Notes: generated from the letters alone by a model not told the origin. 64,000 nt of DNA from an uncultured Oscillospiraceae bacterium (GCA_934659425.1 CAKUHU010000001.1:372001-436000), one strand, 5' to 3'; shown: positions 1-8,639, counted from the first letter of the stretch. Program-made: numbers and translations.

Positions 1-2
1 TT

Positions 3-416
3 CCCTTTGACCGCAGCGACAACAACGTGTTCGATACCTTTGACAGCTTTGCCCGGGACTTTTTCCGCAAGTCCAATACCGATCTGCCCGCCTTCCGCAC
101 CGACATCCGGGATGACGGAGACAGCTACCTGCTGGAGGCGGAGTTGCCCGGCTTCCAGAAGGAGGACATCACCTTGGATCTGAAGGACGGAATCCTGACC
201 ATCACCGCCACCCACACCCAGAGCGATGAGCAGAAGGATGACCAGGGGAACTATATCCGCCGGGAGCGCCGGTTCGGCTCCTTCCAGCGCAGCTTTGATG
301 TCACCGGAATCGACGAGGGCGGGATCACCGCCGCTTATGAAAATGGTGTGCTGGCGCTGAGGTTGCCCAAGGCTAAGCCCGCCGAGCCGGAGGTCCACCG
401 CATCGCCATCCAGTGA
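3..416 (+). CDS. hsp20: Hsp20/alpha-crystallin small heat shock protein (5' end outside window)
   Basis: ATP-independent holdase chaperone of the Hsp20 family, which binds unfolding proteins in the cytoplasm. The reading frame is already open at base 3 and reads PFDRSDNN before the GTG at 27. Hsp20 proteins usually begin with such a TPFDR segment, so the GTG is internal and the true start lies upstream of the window. An alpha-crystallin domain covers most of the rest, with the ELPGF segment early and the closing GVLALRLPK motif near the C-terminus. A strong hairpin follows directly. clpB lies 400 bases downstream on the same strand, a typical stress-gene neighbourhood. The family call is secure. 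Confidence 0.93.
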   Translation, partial: PFDRSDNNVFDTFDSFARDFFRKSNTDLPAFRTDIRDDGDSYLLEAELPGFQKEDITLDLKDGILTITATHTQSDEQKDDQGNYIRRERRFGSFQRSFDVTGIDEGGITAAYENGVLALRLPKAKPAEPEVHRIAIQ

Positions 417-427
417 GAAAACGATGG

Positions 428-460
428 GAGCCGGTCAGCCTTGGCTGACCGGCTCTGCTT
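428..460. terminator. Hairpin terminator between hsp20 and the small Cys-rich gene
   Basis: A perfect 13-bp stem (428-440 with 443-455) around a TT loop. The T-tract is weak on both sides. It lies between the ends of two convergent genes and probably serves both. Confidence 0.7.
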
Positions 461-473
461 TGCCGTCGGGCCT

Positions 474-623
474 CTAACGCTTACAGCTCTGATCGGGGGC
501 GCGGGTTTTGTCCGGGGGCTTCGTGCAGCACCCGCACCAGACAAGATAGAATTTGCCCTTGTCAAAGCCGTGATGCCGGTAATAGTAAGCGCAGTTGCAG
601 CAGACCTGTTTGCTGGCAGTCAT
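474..623 (-). CDS. Small cysteine-rich protein, 49 residues, function unknown
   Basis: An uninterrupted 49-codon frame from ATG at 623 to TAG at 474. The protein has seven cysteines in 49 residues, grouped as CCNC (8-11), CGCC (30-33) and a last Cys at 47, with aromatic runs YYY (13-15) and FYLVW (25-29) between them. Spacing of this kind suggests zinc or Fe-S binding, or a small knuckle fold. No signal peptide or membrane segment is seen. A modest ribosome site (AAGTGA) lies about 10 bases upstream of the ATG. The frame ends beside a bidirectional hairpin shared with hsp20. I do not recognise the family; the coding call rests on the non-random Cys pattern and on codon choice matching the host. 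Confidence 0.55.
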   Translation of the reverse strand: MTASKQVCCNCAYYYRHHGFDKGKFYLVWCGCCTKPPDKTRAPDQSCKR

Positions 624-822
624 TTATTTTGATCACTTCTATGCAAATTATAAAAAATATTTGGAAAGAGAAGGTAAATTTAAACCTGAAGAGATGTAAC
701 ATAAATTGACAGCTAAGTAACAGATTATCCCATTTTTGTCGATTACAGTATAAAGACGAAAAAATCAAAAAACTCCTCACGCAAAGGGAGAAAACCATTC
801 GCTTGAGAGGATGTGAACATCC

Positions 823-3450
823 ATGAACAGTCAAAACTATACTCAGAAATCCTTAGAGGCCGTCCAGACTGCCCAGTCCCTTGCTACCGAATATGGCAAC
901 CAGCAGATCGAGCAGAGCCATCTGCTGCTGGCACTGTTGAGCGCGGAAAACGGGCTGGTTCCCCAGCTCTTGGGGAACATGGGCCTGACCGTCCCCAGCT
1001 TTGCCGCTGCGGTGAAGGCCCAGGTGGAGCGGCTGCCCAAGGTCTCTGGCCCGGGCCGGGAGGCGGGGAAGATCTATGTCTCCCAGGGCGTAGACCGGGC
1101 CCTCAATACCGCCGAGGAGACCGCCCGGCAGATGAAGGACGAATACGTCTCCGTGGAGCATCTCCTGCTGGCCCTGGTCAAGACCGCCGATCGGGAGCTG
1201 GCGGAGCTTTACAAGACCTACCGGGTCACGGAGGAGGGCATTCTCCAGGCCTTGACCGCCGTCCGGGGCAACCAGCGGGTCACCTCGGACAACCCGGAGG
1301 AGACCTATGACGCCCTGAAAAAGTACGGCACCGACCTGGTGGAGCGGGCCCGGCAGAACAAGCTGGACCCGGTCATTGGCCGGGATGAGGAGATCCGGAA
1401 CGTGGTCCGGATCCTGTCCCGGAAATCCAAGAACAACCCGGTTCTCATCGGCGAACCCGGCGTGGGCAAGACTGCCATTGCCGAGGGACTGGCCCAGCGG
1501 ATCGTCAAAGGAGACGTGCCTGGCTCATTGAAGGACAAGACTATCTTCAACCTGGACATGGGCGCTCTCATCGCCGGGGCTAAGTATCGGGGTGAGTTTG
1601 AGGAGCGGTTGAAGGCTGTCCTCAACGAGGTAAAGAAGTCCGAAGGGCGCATCATCCTCTTCATCGACGAGCTCCACACCATTGTGGGGGCAGGTAAGAC
1701 GGAGGGCTCCATGGACGCGGGCAACCTCCTGAAACCCATGCTGGCCAGAGGGGAGCTCCACTGCATCGGTGCCACCACCCTGAATGAGTACCGGCAGTAT
1801 ATCGAGAAGGACGCCGCCCTGGAGCGGCGGTTCCAGCCCGTCCTGGTGAAGGAGCCCTCGGTGGAGGACACCGTGGCCATCCTCCGGGGATTGAAGGAGC
1901 GGTATCAGGTGTTCCACGGGGTGAAGATCACCGACGGGGCCATCATCGCCGCCGCCACCCTGTCCAACCGGTATATCACCGACCGATTCCTGCCAGATAA
2001 GGCCATCGACCTTATCGACGAGGCCTGCGCCACCGTGCGGACGGAGATCGACTCCATGCCCACCGAGCTGGACGTGCTCCAGGGCAAGATGACCCAGCTG
2101 GAGATCGAGGAGGCCGCCCTGGTCAAAGAGACGGACAAGCTTTCCCAAGAGCACTTGGCCGACATCCGGAAGGAACTGTCCGACCTCCGGGAGGACTTCA
2201 GCGCCAAGAAGGCCCAGTGGGAGAACGAGAAGAACGCCATCGGCAAGGTCCAGAGGCTTCGGGAGGAGTTGGAGGAGGCCAATGCCCGGTTGGCCAAGGC
2301 CCAAAGGGAATATGACCTGAACCGGGCCGCCGAGCTCCAGTATGGCCGCATCCCCGAGCTGCAAAAGCAGCTGGAGGCGGAGGAGGCCGTGGCCAACCAA
2401 GGCAAGGAGTCCAGTCTTCTCCGGGACAAGGTCACCGAGGAGGAGGTGGCCAAGATCGTAGAGCGGTGGACGGGTATCCCCGTCTCCCGGCTTATGGAGG
2501 GGGAGCGGGAGAAGCTGCTCCACTTAGAGGACATCCTCCACCAGCGGGTGGTGGGCCAGGACGAGGCTGTGCGGCTGGTGTCTGAGTCCATCCTGCGCAG
2601 CCGGGCGGGTATCGCCGACCCCCATAAGCCCATCGGTTCTTTCCTGTTCCTGGGTCCCACCGGTGTGGGCAAGACTGAGCTGGCCAAGACCCTGGCTGCC
2701 ACCCTCTTCGATAGTGAGAAGAGCATGGTGCGCATCGACATGTCGGAGTATATGGAGAAGTATTCCGTCTCCCGGCTCATCGGCGCCCCTCCGGGATATG
2801 TGGGCTATGAGGAGGGTGGCCAACTCACCGAGGCGGTCCGCCGACAGCCCTACTCCGTCATCCTCTTCGACGAGGTGGAGAAGGCCCATCCCGATGTGTT
2901 CAATGTATTACTCCAAGTATTAGATGACGGCCGAATTACAGATGGTCAAGGCCGGACGGTGGATTTTAAGAATACTGTCATCATCCTGACCTCCAACCTG
3001 GGCAGTCAATACCTGCTGGATGGCATCGACAGCGAGGGCAATATCACCGAGGAGGCCAAGGAGCAGGTGAACGCCCTCTTGAAGCAGGCCTTCCGGCCGG
3101 AGTTTTTGAACCGGCTGGATGAGATTGTGTTCTACAAGCCACTGACCCGGGACAATGTGGGCCGCATCGTGGATCTGCTGCTGGCGGGGCTGAATGGGCG
3201 GCTGGCCCAGCGGGAGCTGACCTGCGTGCTGACCCCGGCAGCCAAGGAGTTTATCATAGAAAATGCCTACGATCCCCTATACGGAGCCCGGCCTCTGCGC
3301 CGGTATCTCCAACATACGGTGGAGACCCTCATCAGCAAGGAGATCATCGCCGGTGCGGTATCTCCCGGCGACACCCTGACGGTGGACGCCGTGGACGGCC
3401 AGCTCAGGCTGGAGGCCGGCAAGGTGCTCAAAGGCGAGATCGTGGGATAA
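823..3450 (+). CDS. clpB: ATP-dependent disaggregase ClpB
   Basis: Hexameric AAA+ chaperone that threads aggregated proteins through its pore, working with DnaK. Its 875 residues match the family length. The order is: Clp N-domain (about 1-145), first ATPase with Walker A GEPGVGKT (about 210-217), a long charged coiled-coil middle domain (about 400-530) that separates ClpB from ClpA/ClpC, then the second ATPase with GPTGVGKT (about 611-618) and the GYVGYEEGG pore loop. ATG at 823 follows an AGAGGATG ribosome site. An AT-rich leader of about 200 bases precedes it with a possible TTGACA at 706-711. I saw no CIRCE or CtsR-type repeat, so heat control is not evident from sequence. Confidence 0.98.
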   Translation: MNSQNYTQKSLEAVQTAQSLATEYGNQQIEQSHLLLALLSAENGLVPQLLGNMGLTVPSFAAAVKAQVERLPKVSGPGREAGKIYVSQGVDRALNTAEETARQMKDEYVSVEHLLLALVKTADRELAELYKTYRVTEEGILQALTAVRGNQRVTSDNPEETYDALKKYGTDLVERARQNKLDPVIGRDEEIRNVVRILSRKSKNNPVLIGEPGVGKTAIAEGLAQRIVKGDVPGSLKDKTIFNLDMGALIAGAKYRGEFEERLKAVLNEVKKSEGRIILFIDELHTIVGAGKTEGSMDAGNLLKPMLARGELHCIGATTLNEYRQYIEKDAALERRFQPVLVKEPSVEDTVAILRGLKERYQVFHGVKITDGAIIAAATLSNRYITDRFLPDKAIDLIDEACATVRTEIDSMPTELDVLQGKMTQLEIEEAALVKETDKLSQEHLADIRKELSDLREDFSAKKAQWENEKNAIGKVQRLREELEEANARLAKAQREYDLNRAAELQYGRIPELQKQLEAEEAVANQGKESSLLRDKVTEEEVAKIVERWTGIPVSRLMEGEREKLLHLEDILHQRVVGQDEAVRLVSESILRSRAGIADPHKPIGSFLFLGPTGVGKTELAKTLAATLFDSEKSMVRIDMSEYMEKYSVSRLIGAPPGYVGYEEGGQLTEAVRRQPYSVILFDEVEKAHPDVFNVLLQVLDDGRITDGQGRTVDFKNTVIILTSNLGSQYLLDGIDSEGNITEEAKEQVNALLKQAFRPEFLNRLDEIVFYKPLTRDNVGRIVDLLLAGLNGRLAQRELTCVLTPAAKEFIIENAYDPLYGARPLRRYLQHTVETLISKEIIAGAVSPGDTLTVDAVDGQLRLEAGKVLKGEIVG

Positions 3451-3471
3451 CAAGGGATTCCACTCTGCTGG

Positions 3472-3506
3472 ATCGGCCCAGCCCCTTTGGGGCTGGGCCG
3501 ATTTTT
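3472..3506 (+). terminator. Rho-independent terminator of clpB
   Basis: Perfect 14-bp stem (3472-3485 with 3489-3502), TTT loop, followed by a T-run. It sits 21 bases after the clpB stop. Confidence 0.93.
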
Positions 3507-3633
3507 GCGGTTTTAGAGGCGGACGGTATGCTGTGTCTTACCATGATTTTGATAAAATTTTTAAAAAGATGAAACTTTTTCCCCTTTTCGACGTATTACA
3601 GATAGGGACATTTTGAAAAGAGGAGAGAGGATT

Positions 3634-4404
3634 GTGAAAACAAAGCTGTTGCCTTTGACCGTGGCAATCTCCCTGCTGTTGGCCTCGTGCGGCGGGCCGG
3701 AGACGGCCGCCGAGCCCACCCCCGCACTGGAGCCGGGGCCCAGTGCAGATGTGCTGGCTATGCTGGACGCGGGATTTTCCGAGGGAGAACTGGAACTGGA
3801 GTGCATCATCTCTCCTGCCGCCGTCCTATGCACCCTGCCACTGAACGAGGCGGACTACGGAACGCAGGTGAGGGCGCTTTTTCAAGGGCTGGACTGGAAG
3901 GAGGCAGGGCGGCTGCAGGAGGGAACGGGATACCAGGCCTGCCTCCGCTATGGGGAGGGCGCCCTGTTTTTGTCCGCTGGCTCGGAGGCGGTTTGGACAT
4001 CGGACGGGAAGGTCTTCCGGGCCGAGGGGGGCGGCGATCTCTGTCATGGGCTGATGGAGCTCTGGCCCGGGCCGGAGCTTCGCTATGTCCAAATGCCCGG
4101 CGTGGAGTTTGGCACTGGCTGGCAGGAGTGCGCGGAGCGGTTCCTGTCGGCGTTTGGGGCCTACTATCTGGACAGCGGGGCTGTCACGGATTTTGATCCC
4201 CAGGGCGTCCTGGTGCTGAATGGTGGGGAGGACAAGAGCGAGCTGGTACTCCGAGTTGCCTATGCGGTCCGGCCCGCCAGAGCGGAGCTGCAGTATTGGA
4301 AAGACCGGGGGAGTGATGAGGACGGCTGGATAAAGCTGCGGGATGATATTGTGCTCAGCCGGGATGAGACAGGGTTCTGGCGGTGTACTGCTCTCGGCAA
4401 CTGA
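3634..4404 (+). CDS. Putative secreted lipoprotein, unknown function
   Basis: 256-residue protein starting at GTG 3634, chosen because AGGAGAGAGG lies just upstream and because translation from there gives a clean lipoprotein signal: MKTKLLP, a hydrophobic core, then lipobox LLASC with Cys19 as the lipidation site. A Pro/Ala/Glu-rich linker follows, as is common in Firmicute lipoproteins. The mature part is acidic and has several Trp and Cys residues. I recognise no domain. It stands alone between two terminators, so the context gives no clue to its role. It is probably exported and anchored on the outer face of the cytoplasmic membrane. Confidence 0.8.
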   Translation: MKTKLLPLTVAISLLLASCGGPETAAEPTPALEPGPSADVLAMLDAGFSEGELELECIISPAAVLCTLPLNEADYGTQVRALFQGLDWKEAGRLQEGTGYQACLRYGEGALFLSAGSEAVWTSDGKVFRAEGGGDLCHGLMELWPGPELRYVQMPGVEFGTGWQECAERFLSAFGAYYLDSGAVTDFDPQGVLVLNGGEDKSELVLRVAYAVRPARAELQYWKDRGSDEDGWIKLRDDIVLSRDETGFWRCTALGN

Positions 4405-4425
4405 GAGGGAGAGCGGGCTGTAAGG

Positions 4426-4458
4426 ATCGGCACGGCAAAAATTGCCGTTCCGATTTTT
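4426..4458 (+). terminator. Terminator after the lipoprotein gene
   Basis: ATCGG/CCGAT outer stem with ACGGCAA/TTGCCGT inner stem and a single mismatch between them, followed by TTTTTT at 4454-4459. Confidence 0.85.
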
Positions 4459-4540
4459 TGCCAAAATTTAAAACCATTTTTTGATTTTGGTGTATGGTGT
4501 ATTCTTAGGGAGAAACGTTTTTGAAAGATGGGGTGAGTGG

Positions 4541-4913
4541 GTGGATGCCAGCGTATTGATCCAAAGGCTGTAAAAGGAAAATCCGGGGGCCTTAGAGGCC
4601 CTGATCCGCCGCTATGCTCCCTGTGGTCAGCGCCTGCTGGGTGCTGGGATCCCTGCGCCAGGAGGAGCTGGAGGAAGTGGCGGCCGACACCTTTGCGGCG
4701 CTGTGGGAGCACGCCGGGGAGCTGGAACAGGACCGGGGGAATCTGCGTGCCTGGCTGAAAACCGTGGCGGCCAATAAGGCGAAAAACCGGCTGCATTCCT
4801 ATGTGCCTAATCTGCCCATCCCGGAAAATGTCCTCGCCGCAGGTGCGTCGGAGTGTCAAGCGGAGGAGCGGGCGGCCGGAGAGTTTTTGCGGCGGGCGGC
4901 GCATTCAACATAG
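4541..4913 (+). pseudogene. Degenerate ECF-type sigma factor gene
   Basis: The first frame, from GTG 4541, reads like the start of an extracytoplasmic-function sigma factor (SVLIQRL, then ENPGALEALIRRYAP), but TAA at 4571-4573 interrupts it. After about 4615 the sigma-like sequence continues in another frame (VLGSLRQEELEEVAADTFAA, then NLRAWLKTVAANKAKNRL), which is region 2. The expected region 4 is missing: the frame stops at 4913 after an AEERAAGEFLRRA segment. A further open piece to about 5000 does not look sigma-like and may be the tail of a deleted neighbour. One stop, one frameshift and a lost DNA-binding region make this a clear pseudogene. No intact anti-sigma gene is beside it. Confidence 0.8.
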
Positions 4914-5084
4914 ACCAACACACCGCCCGCTGGGAGTTTGCCGCCCTGGTGGAAATCGGTGAGATCACCGGTGCCGGAATGAGGCCCGTGGCGCTGTTTT
5001 GAGAAGATAGGAAAATTCCGCCCCTTCGCCATTTTGAAGGTGCGGAATCTTTGCGGAAAAAGAGGGGGGCACTTTGCCCAAAGA

Positions 5085-5119
5085 GAGAACCGCCCCTCCC
5101 AGTCACTTGGAAGGGGCGG
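5085..5119 (-). terminator. Terminator of the first stalk-domain hydrolase gene
   Basis: Read on the minus strand: CCGCCCC...GGGGCGG stem (5113-5119 with 5090-5096), then a TTCTCTCTTT tract. Confidence 0.8.
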
Positions 5120-5144
5120 CACGCAATTTTAGAAACAGAAAGCT

Positions 5145-5963
5145 TTACGCAAAGAAAGCGTGAGCGCCGATGGTGGCCACAAGGGAGCGGTTCCGGGCGG
5201 CCCAGCTGTTGGGGCTGACCCGGGGATTGATGAAATAAAGGGCATTGCCCACCGTGTTGGCACCGTCTAAGCACAGTTTGGCAGCCACGATGCTCTCAGT
5301 GTTCGGCTCCGATCTGATAGAGCCATTGGATACCGGGGTGAACTGGTTGCGCTGGTGGATGACCTCATATACGGTATCGGGAAAATAGGAGCTGGCCACC
5401 CGGTTGAGGACCACATTGCCCACGGCGATCTTGCCCTCCAAGGGTTGGTTGCCGCTCTCGGCATTGATGATGTGGGACAGCCAGTAGATGACATCCTCTT
5501 GATAGGCCACGTCGCCCGAAGTGATGGGGCCGGAGTCGACGGTGATGACAACATTGTTGCCGATGGGGTCCCAAGCCACGTCTGCGCCCAAGGCGGCGCA
5601 CAAGGTGCGGACAGGGACCAAAAGTACGCTGTTGGAGATCTTGGCGCCCTCAGGCAGATACAGATAGCGGCCGTTGGCCACCAAGTAGTGGAGCCCTGGC
5701 TGGATCTCCATGGTGAGGCCGGGGGCGGTGACCACCGCCCGGTCATTTTCCCAAACAGCGGTAGCGTCGGGGTAGAGAGCCTGAACAATGGGCCAGTATG
5801 AGACATAGGTGACCTGGTCCCAGACCTGGGCGGGAACGTCCAAGGTAATGACAACGTCGTTGACAACGATGTCCAAGCCGTCCCCCTCAACAGCGATGGC
5901 AGCAGGTACGCTCAGGCCAAAGACCAAGCACAGTGCCAGCGCAAAAGTGAGAAGCTTTTTCAT
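5145..5963 (-). CDS. Secreted cell wall hydrolase, SleB/CwlJ type, with N-terminal stalk domain (copy 1)
   Basis: 272-residue exported protein. ATG at 5963 is chosen over an upstream in-frame ATG because AGGAGGA precedes it and it opens directly into a signal peptide (MKKLLTFALALCLVFGL, cleavage near residue 24). Residues about 30-135 form a copper-amine-oxidase-like stalk domain (VPVRTLCAALGADVAWD). Residues about 150-272 form a Hydrolase_2 domain, the SleB family of spore cortex and wall hydrolases, with INAESG containing the likely catalytic Glu, then GKIAVGNVVLNRV and the closing A(R)NRS. It is a tandem paralogue of the gene at 6285-7067 and shares its promoter motif. The exact bond cleaved cannot be told; a lytic transglycosylase-like action on spore or vegetative peptidoglycan is likely. 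Confidence 0.88.
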   Translation of the reverse strand: MKKLLTFALALCLVFGLSVPAAIAVEGDGLDIVVNDVVITLDVPAQVWDQVTYVSYWPIVQALYPDATAVWENDRAVVTAPGLTMEIQPGLHYLVANGRYLYLPEGAKISNSVLLVPVRTLCAALGADVAWDPIGNNVVITVDSGPITSGDVAYQEDVIYWLSHIINAESGNQPLEGKIAVGNVVLNRVASSYFPDTVYEVIHQRNQFTPVSNGSIRSEPNTESIVAAKLCLDGANTVGNALYFINPRVSPNSWAARNRSLVATIGAHAFFA

Positions 5964-6025
5964 AGACTGTAAATTCCTCCTGAAATACAATTATAGTGTT
6001 GAGTTTGTTTCCGTTTCTTCACCAA

Positions 6026-6065
6026 ATTGTAACCGTATTGTAACCAATTCAGTACCAAAAAGCAA
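6026..6065 (-). promoter_or_regulatory. Promoter with tandem GGTTACAAT repeats, copy 1
   Basis: On the minus strand GGTTACAAT occurs twice in direct orientation, 11 bases apart (6037-6045 and 6026-6034). The upstream copy contains TACAAT (6037-6042), exactly 17 bases from TTGCTT (6060-6065), a usable -10/-35 pair. The same layout precedes the paralogous hydrolase (7083-7129). A second -10-like TATAAT lies nearer the gene. Confidence 0.65.
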
Positions 6066-6231
6066 GAAAAAAATTCTGAAATCAGAAAAATGGCCAAAAA
6101 CGCCTCCATTAATCAGCAAAAATTATGCAAAAAAGATATAATTTAAAAATGGAGAAAACCCTGAAACCCCTTTTGGGGCAATGGATAGGTATATTTTTAG
6201 CCAGCTTATGGAGTTTTACTCCCCCAAAAGA

Positions 6232-6268
6232 AAAAATTGCCTTCCGGGATGTTCCGAAGGCAATTTTT
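6232..6268 (-). terminator. Terminator of the second stalk-domain hydrolase gene
   Basis: AAAAATTGCCTTC pairs with GAAGGCAATTTTT, extended inward by a CGG/CCG step. It is A-rich on one side and T-rich on the other, so it works on the minus strand. It begins 17 bases after the stop of the 6285-7067 gene. Confidence 0.85.
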
Positions 6269-6284
6269 GAAGAGGATGCAGAGG

Positions 6285-7067
6285 TCATTCATAAAACCGA
6301 TGGACGCCGATGGTGGTGACATAAATACGGTTTTCCATGGTCCAGTGATTATCGGTAAGGGCGGGGGCCAGGAAGTAGAGACTGTTTCCGGCGGTATTGG
6401 CCCCGTTCAGACAGGCGATGGCGGCTTGGATGCTCTCATCAGTGGGGGGATCATAGATGGTGCCGTTGCGGACGGGCTCAAACTGGCCGCCCCAGCGGTT
6501 GTCAAAGATGACGCCATAGATGGTGTCGGGGAAGTCGGTACTGGCCACCCGGTTTAGGACCACGTTACCTACTGCAATCTTGCCCTCCCAGCTCTCTCCC
6601 TGGCTCTCTGCGGAGATGATGCGGGAGAGCCAGTAGACGGCGTCATCAGGATGGGGATCGGCCTGGGCTGTGGTGAGTTCCACCACGCCGGTGAGGCTGT
6701 TCCACGTCACGTCCGCGCTGAAAAGGGCGGCCAGGGGACGGATGGGCACTAAGGTGCATCCATCCTCCAGACGGACGGGGAGATCAAGCGGGAACCGCTC
6801 GCCATTATAGACAAGGGAGGTATCGCCCGGCTGGGCAGTGAGAGTAGCTTCATCAAAGCGAGCTACGGCCTGCTTTCCATCCCAGTGGATGGCAGAGTCG
6901 GGGCGCAGGGTTTGGATCAGAGCGCGCAGGGAGACGAAGGTGGTATCTTCATAGACGGGAGAGGCACCAATATTGAGAGGGGCGTTGTTTAGGGTGAGGG
7001 TAACACCGTGGGCAGCAGGCGCGAGAAGGAAGGCCCCAAGAGTGAGGGCAGCAAGCTGTCGTTTCAT
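6285..7067 (-). CDS. Secreted cell wall hydrolase, SleB/CwlJ type, with stalk domain (copy 2)
   Basis: 260-residue paralogue of the gene at 5145-5963. ATG at 7067 follows AGGAGTG and begins a signal peptide (MKRQLAALTLGAFLLAPAAHG). The stalk domain (VPIRPLAALFSADVTWN) spans about 25-130 and the Hydrolase_2 domain about 145-260, with ISAESQGESWEGKIAVGNVV holding the probable catalytic Glu. The two copies agree in domain order, catalytic block and closing ENR/ARNR segment, but signal peptides and stalks have diverged, so the duplication is not recent. Each copy has its own promoter and terminator. Confidence 0.88.
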   Translation of the reverse strand: MKRQLAALTLGAFLLAPAAHGVTLTLNNAPLNIGASPVYEDTTFVSLRALIQTLRPDSAIHWDGKQAVARFDEATLTAQPGDTSLVYNGERFPLDLPVRLEDGCTLVPIRPLAALFSADVTWNSLTGVVELTTAQADPHPDDAVYWLSRIISAESQGESWEGKIAVGNVVLNRVASTDFPDTIYGVIFDNRWGGQFEPVRNGTIYDPPTDESIQAAIACLNGANTAGNSLYFLAPALTDNHWTMENRIYVTTIGVHRFYE

Positions 7068-7082
7068 AGAGAACACTCCTTT

Positions 7083-7129
7083 GTTACAAATTGTAACCAA
7101 ATTGTAACCGGAGGAAGGAGTTGTTTCAA
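7083..7129 (-). promoter_or_regulatory. Promoter with tandem GGTTACAAT repeats, copy 2
   Basis: GGTTACAAT at 7101-7109 and 7090-7098 (minus strand), again 11 bases apart. TACAAT of the upstream copy (7101-7106) is 17 bases from TTGAAA (7124-7129). The downstream copy also forms a perfect GTTACAA-A-TTGTAAC palindrome (7083-7097) reaching to the ribosome site. It matches the arrangement at 6026-6065. Confidence 0.65.
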
Positions 7130-7207
7130 GGAACAATATTTCCCTTGGAAAATGCTGGCCGATAGCTTTCTGCGGCATCTGGGAAAAAGGCGCTTTGAAA
7201 ATAAGTA

Positions 7208-7227
7208 CCGCTGCCGGTGGGCAGCGG
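7208..7227 (-). terminator. Possible terminator of the small gene at 7245-7430
   Basis: Perfect 8-bp CCGCTGCC/GGCAGCGG stem with a 4-base loop, followed on the minus strand by TACTTATTTT. The T-tract is interrupted, so this is moderate evidence. Confidence 0.5.
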
Positions 7228-7244
7228 GGGAGCTTGGACTATGG

Positions 7245-7430
7245 TCACATGATATGCTCTTGGCAGAAATCGTCCAGAACTTGCCACCCCATATCTTTCC
7301 AGCTGGCCACAGGAAACTTGCGGATGCCTGTGGAGTCAAATTGGGGACACAGGCGGTTTTCAGGGTTCAGACGAAGGCTGTCTTCGGGCCAGGCGGTCTT
7401 CTTTCTCTTGATATTCACGCCGGTTTCCAT
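7245..7430 (-). CDS. Hypothetical small protein, 61 residues
   Basis: Frame from ATG 7430, preceded by GGGGGTGATGGG, to a stop at 7245-7247. The protein is basic at the N-terminus (NIKRKK) and Trp/Asp-rich at the end (ASWKDMGWQVLDDFC). Codon choice looks like the host's (many GCC, CTG and AAC codons), and a hairpin with a partial T-tract follows. I do not recognise the family, and two open frames on the other strand overlap it, so this is a tentative coding call. Confidence 0.4.
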   Translation of the reverse strand: METGVNIKRKKTAWPEDSLRLNPENRLCPQFDSTGIRKFPVASWKDMGWQVLDDFCQEHIM

Positions 7431-7511
7431 CCCATCACCCCCAAGAAAAAGTGTGCCCAAGGGCGGGGAAATTCATGGCCGGAAATCTCTGACAAAGAAG
7501 ACAAAGAAAAA

Positions 7512-7542
7512 GAGCCGCTGTCATAGACAGCGGCTCTTTTTT
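7512..7542. terminator. Bidirectional terminator downstream of rpmB
   Basis: Perfect 11-bp GAGCCGCTGTC/GACAGCGGCTC stem with an ATA loop, flanked by A-run and T-run. It terminates rpmB on the minus strand and can also work on the plus strand. Confidence 0.88.
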
Positions 7543-7552
7543 GCTTGTCAGC

Positions 7553-7741
7553 TTACACGGCGCGGGTGACCTTACCCGAACGGAGGCATCTGGTGCAGAC
7601 GTATACGTGCTTGGGTGTGCCATTCACGATTGCCTTGACCCGCTTTACGTTGGGTTTCCAGGGACGGTTGGAGCGGCGATGAGAGTGGGAAACCTGATTG
7701 CCGAACACAATGCCCTTGTCGCAGAATTCACATTTGGCCAT
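7553..7741 (-). CDS. rpmB: 50S ribosomal protein L28
   Basis: 62-residue large-subunit ribosomal protein bL28. It starts MAKCEFCDKG and has the conserved SHSHRRSNRPWKPN segment. CxxC near the N-terminus and CTRC (about 49-52) form the four-Cys zinc site of the zinc-binding L28 type. AGGAGG lies just upstream of the ATG. It is transcribed alone and ends at a strong terminator, as rpmB often does in Clostridia. Confidence 0.97.
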   Translation of the reverse strand: MAKCEFCDKGIVFGNQVSHSHRRSNRPWKPNVKRVKAIVNGTPKHVYVCTRCLRSGKVTRAV

Positions 7742-7865
7742 TCGCTTTTACCTCCTCGCTCGTCAGGATACACGCTTAAAAAGCATCGGATACTATATTA
7801 CCAGACACTCAGAGAAAATGCAAGCTTTTTTTTCAAAATACAAGGCAGCGGGGAAAAATAGAGTT

Positions 7866-8522
7866 TTACTGGGAATTTGCGAGATCCTCTTGGTTTAGGA
7901 GGAAAGAGGGGAAGCCCTCTAATGCGGGGGCAATGGATCCAACCGGATAGAATACGACAGGCCCTTTCCCCGTGAGGTAAAATCGGGATGGAGATAGGCG
8001 GCGGGAGGCCAGGTGGGGCCAATCTTCATAAAAAATGGATTCTCTGGTGTTAAGCCGCTGGCCGATCTGCCGCCGGATTTCTTCCAGCACAGGCCCCCTC
8101 CACCACCGGCGGTAAGGCAGCAGTTCCCGAAGCGTCACTGGCACCCCGTCGGAGACGTACCAGGTATCTCCCTGCCGTATCCGTCGGGGCCGACGGGCGC
8201 CGACGTTTTCTGCCACGTCCAAATAGAGGCTGAACATGCCGTCTTGGAATAGGGTGACGGTAAAATCCAAAGATGCCTCCCAAGGGGGTGTCTCTGGACC
8301 TGCGGCGGCTTTGGCCTGTTCCAGCAGCGGCCCCTCCCACCGCTTTTTCCAACGGTCGGCCAAAGCGTCATAATAGCGGTTGATCTGCTTTAGACCGGGA
8401 CTGTCCTCCTGTAGGCGGGGCCAGCGTGCTCTGACGGTCAACAGCACGGTATTTCCGTCCCGAAAAACCTGCTCATAGGTCCCTGGCTGAACCAGACGAG
8501 GCTCCACTGGCATGTTTTTCAT
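7866..8522 (-). CDS. DUF3298-like protein
   Basis: 218-residue protein. ATG at 8522 is preferred to an upstream in-frame start because GGGGGAGA precedes it. The sequence has an N-terminal strand-rich part (TYEQVFRDGNTVLLTVRARWP), LDFTVTLFQDGMFSLYLDV in the middle, and a C-terminal part with VTLRELLPYRRW and FYLTGKGPVVFYPVGSIAP. The last block is typical of the DUF3298 domain found in many Firmicute proteins of unknown role, often with a membrane anchor that is absent here. It has no signal peptide, so it is probably cytoplasmic. The gene is alone between rpmB and the divergent trpR-like gene. The family call is moderate. Confidence 0.65.
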   Translation of the reverse strand: MKNMPVEPRLVQPGTYEQVFRDGNTVLLTVRARWPRLQEDSPGLKQINRYYDALADRWKKRWEGPLLEQAKAAAGPETPPWEASLDFTVTLFQDGMFSLYLDVAENVGARRPRRIRQGDTWYVSDGVPVTLRELLPYRRWWRGPVLEEIRRQIGQRLNTRESIFYEDWPHLASRRLSPSRFYLTGKGPVVFYPVGSIAPALEGFPSFLLNQEDLANSQ

Positions 8523-8639
8523 CAATATCTCCCCCTTTCTCATTGTTTTAATCTATGCGGGCAAGAAATTTTCGGTTCGGGGTTTACTTTCACGCTTCAC
8601 TTTGGTAAAATAAACAAAAAGAAAAGGAGGCTGTGTTCT

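Noticed and set aside
624..822. CIRCE or CtsR operator before clpB
   Set aside because: Neither TTAGCACTC-N9-GAGTGCTAA nor the GGTCAAA heptad repeat is present in the leader.
1525..2523. Long minus-strand frame of 332 codons inside clpB
   Set aside because: Leu/Gly/His-rich shadow of a certain gene; no ribosome site and no family pattern.
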